Assembly (NCBI GenBank): GCA_043802345.1
Contig: JAZDLC010000423.1
Coordinates: 1-13,433, forward strand
Reading direction: 5' to 3'
Length of the DNA stretch: 13,433 nucleotides
Source: JAZDLC01 sp043802345
GTDB lineage: Bacteria; Planctomycetota; B15-G4; JADJEK01
Below are positions 7,661 through 13,433 of this stretch, piece after piece. Position 1 is the stretch's first letter. Each line of letters begins with the position of its first letter. The notes under the pieces were generated by a model. The model made no database searches. It was not told the origin of the DNA and saw nothing but the letters and a program-made list of their open reading frames with translations. Both the position numbers and the translations under genes were made by a program.

Positions 7661-8569
7661 CGCATCCGCCTCTCACGCATCCGGAAGAAACGGCGCATGC
7701 TGGTGACATACGATTCGTCGGTCCGAATCGGCAGTTCGTCCACCGCCATCCGCCGCAGGTCGGAGGTCAACTGGTCGCGCCGCTTCGCCGCGCCGCTCGC
7801 GAACAGCTCCCGGACCCTCCGGTGAGCCGTGTCCAGTTCCATGATCTCGCCGGTCTCGGCATCCTTCAGTTTCACGAATCCCACGTCCGGAATCGACATC
7901 TCCCGCGGGTCGCCCACGGTGATCGCCACCAGATCGTGCCGGCTGTTGGCCACCATCAGCTGGCGTTCGTCATGGGAGCCGAGGAAATCGCTGATGAGGA
8001 ACACCACCGCCTTGCGCCGCTGGACCCGGTTCAGGAATTCCAGCGCCCGATCGACTCGGGTCTCCCGCGCCACCGGCCGGGCGGCCACGAGCTCCCGGAT
8101 GAACCGCAGCACGCTCGCCTTCCCCTTGCGGGGCGGCAGGTACTTCAGCACCTCGTCGCAGAACAGGAGCAGACCAACCTTGTCGTTGTTCTTCAGCGCC
8201 GAGAACATCAGCAGCGCCGTCACCTCCACCGCCAGCTCCATCTTGGAGCGATCCAGCGACCCGAACGCTCCCGAGGCGGAGATATCGACCAGGAACAGGA
8301 CCGTCAACTCCCGCTCCTCCCGGTACCGCTTGACGAACGGCACGCCGCTGCGGGCGGTGACATTCCAGTCGATGTCCCGGACCTCGTCCCCCGGCTGGTA
8401 TTCCCGCACCTCGTCGAACTCCATGCCCCCGGCCCCGGAACACGGAATGGTACTCGCCGGCGAACAGGTCGTTGACGGCCCTGTTGGCCACGATCTGGAT
8501 CCGCCGGACCTTCTGGACGATCTCGGCGACGGTCGGCTCGACGGTCGATTCCTCGGAGAACGTCGACAT
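7657..8569 (-). CDS. DUF58 family VWA-like protein, frameshifted
   Basis: The partner normally encoded next to MoxR. Restored, it is 303 residues: an N-terminal helix (VAEIVQKVRRIQIVANRAV), the FAGEYHSVF segment, the DUF58 core (MEFDEVREYQPGD, DIDWNVTAR) and a VWA-like fold with D95-I-S-A-S99 and an ISDFLGS strand. As sequenced the frame breaks at a five-G run of the coding strand (8426-8430): the N-terminal 48 residues are in one frame and the rest, from ATG 8424, in another. Removing one G rejoins FRGRG to MEFDEV exactly as family members read. Start chosen at ATG 8569, one base after the moxR stop, giving MSTFSEEST. The protein is probably cytosolic and works with MoxR. The 3' stop overlaps the next ATG. 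Either half alone lacks a full domain, so the gene is non-functional if the indel is real. Confidence 0.88.
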
Positions 8570-8570
8570 G

Positions 8571-9560
8571 TTACGGGACCGGCACCTCACCCAGCACCTT
8601 GTCGATGACGGCGTCCGCGCTGACCTCTTCCGCCTCCGCCTCGTAGGTCAGGATCACACGGTGCCGCAGCACGTCGTGGGCGATGTCCTTCACGTCCTGG
8701 GGCGTGACGTACCCCCGCCCTTCCAGGAAGGCGAGCGCCCGGGCGCCGAGCGCCAGGAAGATCGACGCCCGGGGCGAGGCGCCGTACTCGATCAGCGGAG
8801 CCAGCTCCTTCAGGTTGGCGGAGGCTGGATCACGGGTGGCCTGGACCAGCGCCAGCACGTAGTCCTTGACCTTGTCATCGATGTAGATCATCGAGACCAC
8901 GTCCCGCATCGCGTGGATCTCAGCGGCGCAGGCCACGGCGTTGACCTTCGGCTTGGCGCCATCGACCGCGAGGTCGATCACCTTTCGTTCCTCTGCTGGC
9001 TTTGGATAGCCGACGGTGACCTTCAACATGAACCGGTCGACCTGGGCCTCCGGCAAGGGATAGGTCCCCTCCTGCTCGATCGGATTCTGCGTGGCCATGA
9101 CCAGAAACAGCCGGTCGAGCGGGAAGGTCTCCTCGCCGATGGTGACCTGCCTCTCCTGCATTGCCTCCAGCAGCGCCGCCTGCACCTTGGAGGGAGCCCG
9201 GTTGATCTCGTCCGCCAGGATGAAGTTCGAGAAGATCGGTCCCTTCTTGGTGGTGAACGATCCCTCCCGCGGATTGAAGACCAGCGTCCCGATCAGGTCC
9301 GCCGGCAGCAGGTCGGGAGTAAACTGGATCCGCTTGAACCCGGTCGAGATGGCGTTCGCCAGGGTGTTGATCGTCAGCGTCTTCGCCAGGCCGGGCACCC
9401 CCTCCAGCAGGATGTGCCCCCCGGTGAGCAGCGCCACCATCAGCCGGGAAATCATCTCCTCCTGACCCACGACAACCTTGGCGACCTCGGAGCGGATGCG
9501 ATGCACCACGTCCGCCTGGCTCGCCACCTGATCCCGTATCTGCTGGACATCAACCGTCAT
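8571..9560 (-). CDS. moxR: MoxR family AAA+ ATPase
   Basis: First gene of the operon, 329 residues, normal MoxR length. It shows Walker A (GVPGLAKT, 54-61), Walker B (FILADEINR, 113-121), sensor 1 (ATQNP, N159), a DRF segment and the MoxR-type lid near the C-terminus with EYGASPRAS. MoxR ATPases are AAA+ proteins thought to act as chaperones that remodel or load metal into VWA-domain clients; here the clients are plausibly the DUF58, BatA and BatB proteins encoded just downstream. I start at ATG 9560, which has an AGGA site 6 bases upstream and gives the usual N-terminus; the open frame extends further upstream to 9635 without MoxR similarity. All catalytic motifs are present, so the protein should be active. 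Confidence 0.96.
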   Translation of the reverse strand: MTVDVQQIRDQVASQADVVHRIRSEVAKVVVGQEEMISRLMVALLTGGHILLEGVPGLAKTLTINTLANAISTGFKRIQFTPDLLPADLIGTLVFNPREGSFTTKKGPIFSNFILADEINRAPSKVQAALLEAMQERQVTIGEETFPLDRLFLVMATQNPIEQEGTYPLPEAQVDRFMLKVTVGYPKPAEERKVIDLAVDGAKPKVNAVACAAEIHAMRDVVSMIYIDDKVKDYVLALVQATRDPASANLKELAPLIEYGASPRASIFLALGARALAFLEGRGYVTPQDVKDIAHDVLRHRVILTYEAEAEEVSADAVIDKVLGEVPVP

Positions 9561-9711
9561 GATCGTTCCTGGCCGCTCTTCTAGTGAATGAACCGGAGCT
9601 GGTACGCACCAACGGGCCCGGTTGTTGTAACCCAATAATCAACGCTCCCATCGGTCTCGATTTCAAGTCCGATCCATACCTGAGATGAGGCAGGGCGCGC
9701 CGCCGGCGACC
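9561..9711. promoter_or_regulatory. Intergenic region preceding the moxR-bat operon
   Basis: About 150 bases between the SGNH gene and moxR, noticeably less GC-rich (near half) than the coding DNA around it. This is the only non-coding gap before the seven-gene operon, so an operon promoter on the minus strand is expected here. A TTGAAA and a GATTAT can be read on that strand, but their spacing (20 bases) is poor, so I do not assign boxes. The moxR ribosome site AGGA lies at 9567-9570. Confidence 0.35.
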
Positions 9712-9717
9712 TCATCT
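9683..9717 (-). terminator. Possible stem-loop at the end of the SGNH gene
   Basis: A perfect 8-bp inverted repeat (agatgagg at 9683-9690, cctcatct at 9710-9717) encloses a GC-rich 19-base loop that can fold further (ggcgcgcc is itself palindromic). It overlaps the stop codon of the SGNH gene. No run of T follows on the minus strand, so it is not a classic intrinsic terminator; it may slow transcription or protect the 3' end. Confidence 0.3.
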
Positions 9718-11256
9718 GGGGCGAGCCCATCCGTTTTCGAGGAGGAAACGAGCCAGGAGCTTGCCGACCCGTTCGTTCCCCCGCGCATTCAGATGGGTAT
9801 CTCGCAAGTGATACAGGTGCCTGCGGCCGTCCGGGAGCGGCGGCTCCTCCCGCAGATGGGGCAACAGGTCGAGGTAGGGGATGCCGCGCTCCTCGAGCCA
9901 CTGCCGGATCAGGCGCTGCGGGCGGTCCCTCTCCAGCGTCACGTCTCCGACCCCGGACACGACCATCTCCCAGACCGCGTCTTCCACCTGGAATTCGTCC
10001 GGAATCAGCATGAATGCCAGCGGCAGGTCGTGCGCGGCCAGGTCGATCTGCTCGAGCACCCTGAACAGCCGGCTGAAGGCCCAGTCGTTCCTCCTGCAGA
10101 TCGCGAGGGCGCGCCGCTGCTCGATCCCGGCAAACATATCGGCCGAGAACTCGGGCTTCTCCAGCAGGGGGTCGGCGAGCCACGGCCATGCCGCGACCAT
10201 GTCCTCCGGACTGGAGACGATCGGGCCGGATGCGGCCGAATCGATCAGCGCCCCTCCCGCTTCACGCCACTCCCTGTAGAGGACGCCGAGACGCCTGGTG
10301 ACCTCGCATGTGAGCAAGAACTCCCGGTCGAACCAGGTGCGGATCAGCGAGGGGGGCGGCTTCCACCGGAAGCTGTCCACCACATCGTTCCCCACGAACA
10401 GGCTGATGATGACGACGCTCGGGTTCTGGGCCGGCGCCTCGCGCCAGACGATCTGAAAATACTCGGCGGGCCCGATCGACGCGATGCCCCGGTTCTGGAC
10501 CGATGTCCCGGACAGCTCCCGCTCGCAGACCGTGGTGTAGTGGAAGTGGTGCGGGACGACTCCAATGCTGAAGGAGTCCCCGATCACCACCGCCACCCGG
10601 CCCTCTTGCGTGCCGGGCGTGAACTCCTCGTCGTAGTAACCCTCGCTGTTGAACGGAAAGCCGTTGCGAACCGATCCTCTGGGCTTCCGGTACTGCCGCA
10701 TCCACTCCTCGGAGTCGGCGGTGGCCCGGGCGAACAGCGGCGACGGCCGCAATCGCGCGAACAGCCGCAACCCGCATTCTCCCGCCAGCAGCAGCACGCA
10801 GACATTCAGCAGCAGGATGTCCAGCAGCCTGAGCGGTCTGGGGGGAAGCATCTGCCGGAGCGGCGCTTCCAGGGTCAGGACCGCGGCAAAGAGCCCCAAC
10901 CCGAGACCGATCGAGAGGAGCGCCAGCAGGCGGTGATACGGCTGGAACAGCCAGACGTTCGCGGCCACCGCCAGGACCAGCAGATAGAGCAGCAGCCGCA
11001 GGGTGGCGAGCCGCACCGGCTCGGGGCGCCCCCTGCAGAGGGCCAGCAGGCGCCGGATGCCGGAAACCGCGCAGAGAACCATGAAGGTGGCGGCGGCCAG
11101 CAGCGCCAGATGGAACCAGCTTCCCGTCCGCTCCCGCAGGCTCGGATCGATGAACAGCGCCATGATGAGAAACCAGAGGAGCAGGGCGGCCCCGGCGGCC
11201 AGGGAGGCCAGGACCATCCACCAACCTGGAATCCAACGCTGGAACATCCGTATCAT
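9712..11256 (-). CDS. Multi-pass membrane protein with C-terminal SGNH hydrolase domain
   Basis: 514 residues. The N-terminal third is membrane: helices at about 12-36, 48-66, 86-104, 108-129 and 144-160, with basic loops. From about 196 comes a SGNH/GDSL-type domain: an NSEGYYDEE strand that commonly precedes block I, GDSFS with the likely nucleophile S228 (226-230), a VGND block III motif, and D486-T-H488 as the closing acid/His pair. All catalytic blocks are present, so an esterase, acyl-transferase or acetyl-hydrolase acting on a lipid or sugar at the outer face of the membrane is plausible; the substrate cannot be read from the sequence. It lies 151 bases upstream of moxR on the same strand and could share transcripts with it. 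The start at ATG 11256 is preceded by only a weak site; Met4 is an alternative. Confidence 0.85.
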   Translation of the reverse strand: MIRMFQRWIPGWWMVLASLAAGAALLLWFLIMALFIDPSLRERTGSWFHLALLAAATFMVLCAVSGIRRLLALCRGRPEPVRLATLRLLLYLLVLAVAANVWLFQPYHRLLALLSIGLGLGLFAAVLTLEAPLRQMLPPRPLRLLDILLLNVCVLLLAGECGLRLFARLRPSPLFARATADSEEWMRQYRKPRGSVRNGFPFNSEGYYDEEFTPGTQEGRVAVVIGDSFSIGVVPHHFHYTTVCERELSGTSVQNRGIASIGPAEYFQIVWREAPAQNPSVVIISLFVGNDVVDSFRWKPPPSLIRTWFDREFLLTCEVTRRLGVLYREWREAGGALIDSAASGPIVSSPEDMVAAWPWLADPLLEKPEFSADMFAGIEQRRALAICRRNDWAFSRLFRVLEQIDLAAHDLPLAFMLIPDEFQVEDAVWEMVVSGVGDVTLERDRPQRLIRQWLEERGIPYLDLLPHLREEPPLPDGRRHLYHLRDTHLNARGNERVGKLLARFLLENGWARPR

Positions 11257-11337
11257 CGCGAACGATCATCCCGAAACCACGAAACCACCGACCGTACCGC
11301 TTCCTTGATGGCGGATCCATCTTCTCCCCACCACCTT

Positions 11338-11344
11338 GAGGTGA
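11338..11344 (+). promoter_or_regulatory. Strong ribosome binding site of the HAD gene
   Basis: GAGGTGA lies 4 bases before ATG 11349, close to a full match to the 16S rRNA tail. It decides the HAD start. The 92-base gap 11257-11348 between divergent genes must hold promoters for both, but I see no clear -35/-10 pairs. Confidence 0.7.
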
Positions 11345-11348
11345 ACCG

Positions 11349-12047
11349 ATGCCGCCCTTTCAGGCCCTGCTGCTCGATGCCGGCAACACCCTGTTTCGCG
11401 AGGTGCCTTCCAGGGCCGAGATCTACGCCGACACGGCCCGGTCGTTCGGACTGGAAGTCGACCCGCGGACGATGGCCTCGGCCATGCGCGCGGTCCACGC
11501 CGCCCTTCCCCGGGAGATCGAGGGAGACTACCGCTACTCCGAGGGTTGGTTCCGGCACTTCATCGACAATGTCTTTTCGGGACTCGGCCTGACCCGCCCG
11601 ATCGAGGAGGTGCAACGCGCGCTGATCGAGGTCTTCTCGAAGCCGTCCACCTTCCAGCCGTATCCGGAAACACGGGCCGTCCTGAAACGGCTGAAGGGGG
11701 CCGGCGTGCCGATGGCGGTGGTCTCGAACTGGAGCCCGCGGCTCCCGGCCCTGCTGTCCGGCCTCGGACTGGGAAAGGACTTCGACGCCATCATCACCTC
11801 CGCCATCATCCGGGCGGAGAAGCCCGACGGTGCCATCTTCCGCAGGGCGCTGGAACAGCTCCGCCGTCCCGCGGAGGTCTGCGTGCATGTGGGCGACCAC
11901 CTGGCGAACGACGTGGCAGGGGCACATGCGGCCGGCATCAGCGCGCGGCTCGTGGATCGCCAGGGAGAGCACCCGCTTCACCCCGACCGCATCGAGTCGC
12001 TGGTCGAAGTCCTCGATCTCTTCGGATTGCCGCGGACCACCCCCTGA
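11349..12047 (+). CDS. HAD superfamily hydrolase
   Basis: 232 residues, the usual size for a HAD subfamily I hydrolase with a helical cap between motifs I and II. Motif I is LLLDAGNTL with the nucleophile D10; the second Asp of the common DxD is replaced by Gly12, as in other DAGNTL-type members. Motif II is VVSNW (S126), motif III the Lys of EKPDGAIF (K158), motif IV VGDHLANDVAGA (D183, D188). The cap spans about 17-100. Such enzymes are usually cytosolic phosphatases or related hydrolases on small metabolites; the missing second Asp, normally the general acid, leaves phosphatase activity uncertain. It is the only plus-strand gene in the window, divergent from the SGNH gene and convergent with the peptidase gene, so it is likely a single-gene unit. 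Confidence 0.92.
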   Translation: MPPFQALLLDAGNTLFREVPSRAEIYADTARSFGLEVDPRTMASAMRAVHAALPREIEGDYRYSEGWFRHFIDNVFSGLGLTRPIEEVQRALIEVFSKPSTFQPYPETRAVLKRLKGAGVPMAVVSNWSPRLPALLSGLGLGKDFDAIITSAIIRAEKPDGAIFRRALEQLRRPAEVCVHVGDHLANDVAGAHAAGISARLVDRQGEHPLHPDRIESLVEVLDLFGLPRTTP

Positions 12048-12095
12048 AGATCGCAGGATTCGATTTCGATCCCGCTGGAATCAACTCCCAGGAGG
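12048..12095. other. Short gap between convergent genes
   Basis: Forty-eight bases between the stops of the HAD gene and the peptidase gene. Only weak, short inverted repeats (for example ggat/atcc) are visible, without T-runs. No terminator is called. Confidence 0.5.
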
Positions 12096-13433
12096 TCAGA
12101 CCAGCTCCCGCAGCCACGCCTTGAACTCCTCCTCGAGGACGGACATCACATCCCCGAACAGCCGGCCGAAGAGCGCGCCTGCGTCATGCCCCTGTTTCTC
12201 CCTGGCGTAGCCGGCGCCCAGGCAGAACCCCTCCCACTCCGCGAAGCGCTGCTGAAGGCGCCGCTCCCTGGTGGTGCGGAGGAACCTGTAGAACGCCCAC
12301 GACTGAGCGTAGAACCGTTCCGCTGAACCGTCCATCCGGTTGGTGTAGACGGTCGCGTCTCCCGTGAGCAGTTCGGCCAGCGGCAGCAGGTTCTCCGCGG
12401 GATCGAGCAACTGTCCGATGCGATGCCGGGCCATCGGCAGGTCGACCTCGAGCCGGCCTCCTTCCCACTGGTATGTGTCCTGCCCGCCGAAGGTGGTGGC
12501 GAATCCCTCGTCGTACCAGGAGGGCATGGAGGACCGGAATGCGAAGTAATGGAACAGGTGGGCGCTCTCGTGGATGGCGATCATCTCGAGAGAGGACTGC
12601 TCGAAGGTGACCGCGAACCCCTCCGCGGCGTTGGCGAATCCGGCCGCCATCCGGCGCACGCCGTGGCCGCTCCCGTCGCAGTACTTCCGGTAGGCGTCCG
12701 CATCCGGAAAGAGGAACAGGCCGAGCGACTGCTCCGGCTCCTGGCCGGTGAAGAGCACCAGTTGTTCCCAGGCTGCCTCCATGAGCGGAACCAGCGCGTC
12801 CGCCTGCTCCGGGTTGCCGATGGTGCGGATCAGGACATGCGCGCCGCGCGTCTCGCGGACCACATCGACCTCCGGGACGGTGCGCAGCATGGAGTCACGC
12901 AGGTAGAGCAGGCCGTTGATCCGGATCAGCTCATCCGCGAGGAGCCACGCCGACGAATCCTGCGGGATCTTCGTCTTCTCACCCAGCAGGATGCGCCCCC
13001 GCTCATCGACCTCGTACGGCCCCCCATGCATCTCGAGCGCCTTGACGAAATGGCCGCGGGCCCGCTCGCGCAGCTCCTTCCCCTTGAACCTGGCGGCATA
13101 TGATCCCAGCTCGACGGAAACGGCGATGTATCGCTCCGTCAGCGCCTCCACCTTGCGCCGGAACGCTCCGTCCACGCGCGCCTTGGGAGAACGCCATTGC
13201 TTCTTCTTCCAGACCGGATTGTCGTAGTCCTGAAGCAGGGCGACGAAGCGGGTCAGGCCGCCATGGCCCGGGCGCAGCTCGAGGCACTTGTTGAAGAAGT
13301 AGATCGCCTCCTTGCGATAGCTGCTGAAGTAGTATGGCTTGCCCGCCTCGAAATACCTCTCGAACAGCTTCGTCGTGTTGTTCAGTTCGTAGTCCACCAC
13401 CCTCGCGAGATCCTCCTCCCCGGAGGCGGCGGG
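12096..13433 (-). CDS. TPR-containing gluzincin-type zinc metallopeptidase, 5' end cut by the window
   Basis: The frame is open to the right edge, so at least 446 residues are visible. If it started at the GTG at 13398-13400 it would be 434 residues; numbering here uses that. The N-terminal part has a TPR-like helix pair (AIYFFNKCLELRPGHGGL, about 32-49) and further helices. The peptidase core is HESAH (H277, E278, H281) with a WYDEGFA Glu (E298) 17 residues later, the layout of gluzincin zinc sites, plus a YAQSWAFYRFL helix (about 364-374) typical of DUF1570-like or M1-like minimal peptidases. All metal ligands are present. No substrate can be inferred. The upstream 33 bases read as sensible protein (SGEEDLARV), so the true start is probably beyond the window and may carry a signal peptide. 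Confidence 0.82.
   Translation of the reverse strand, partial: PAASGEEDLARVVDYELNNTTKLFERYFEAGKPYYFSSYRKEAIYFFNKCLELRPGHGGLTRFVALLQDYDNPVWKKKQWRSPKARVDGAFRRKVEALTERYIAVSVELGSYAARFKGKELRERARGHFVKALEMHGGPYEVDERGRILLGEKTKIPQDSSAWLLADELIRINGLLYLRDSMLRTVPEVDVVRETRGAHVLIRTIGNPEQADALVPLMEAAWEQLVLFTGQEPEQSLGLFLFPDADAYRKYCDGSGHGVRRMAAGFANAAEGFAVTFEQSSLEMIAIHESAHLFHYFAFRSSMPSWYDEGFATTFGGQDTYQWEGGRLEVDLPMARHRIGQLLDPAENLLPLAELLTGDATVYTNRMDGSAERFYAQSWAFYRFLRTTRERRLQQRFAEWEGFCLGAGYAREKQGHDAGALFGRLFGDVMSVLEEEFKAWLRELV

Noticed and set aside
7970..8590. A separate 206-codon minus-strand gene next to moxR
   Set aside because: Only its first part, ending at VFRGRG, is real DUF58 sequence; the remainder after the G run is out of frame and Gly/Ala/Arg-rich. 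It is the 5' part of the frameshifted DUF58 gene.
9685..11592. A 635-codon plus-strand frame opposite the SGNH gene
   Set aside because: Composition is rich in Arg, Gln and Pro with no motif; the opposite strand has complete SGNH blocks and membrane helices. It also overlaps the real HAD gene out of frame.

Overview
The window is gene-dense, GC-rich bacterial DNA of chromosomal type. It has short or overlapping gene junctions, frequent GTG starts and strong G/C preference at third codon positions. No phage, plasmid, insertion sequence, CRISPR, tRNA or rRNA signal was seen. The taxon cannot be fixed from the sequence; a Gram-negative envelope is inferred from the signal peptides, a lipobox and Bat proteins. 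It could come from one of the high-GC environmental phyla.

Positions 142-9560, all on the minus strand, hold a MoxR-Bat ('Bacteroides aerotolerance') operon. In transcription order it encodes a MoxR AAA+ ATPase, a DUF58/VWA-like protein, a membrane-anchored lipoprotein with a BatD-like cytosolic tail, BatA (VWA), a BatB-BatC fusion (VWA plus TPR plus a long helical and Gln-rich region), BatD, and BatE (TPR plus SH3). Junctions range from a 4-base overlap to a 5-base gap, so translation is probably coupled. The likely arrangement is a cytosolic MoxR ATPase acting with membrane-anchored VWA proteins whose periplasmic and cytosolic partners are BatD, BatE and the lipoprotein. The exact cellular role of the family is unsettled; envelope-stress or aerotolerance functions have been proposed.

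Two operon genes are interrupted by single-base changes next to short homopolymers: an extra G in the DUF58 gene (8426-8430) and a missing C in batE (255-257). Restoring one base in each rebuilds a full family-typical protein. They are either assembly errors or fresh mutations.

Upstream of the operon (9712-11256, minus) is a multi-pass membrane protein with a C-terminal SGNH hydrolase domain. Divergent from it is a HAD-family hydrolase (11349-12047, plus). Convergent with that is a TPR-containing gluzincin-type zinc metallopeptidase (12096 to the right edge, minus), which probably continues outside the window. The left edge (1-141) holds no gene I can support.
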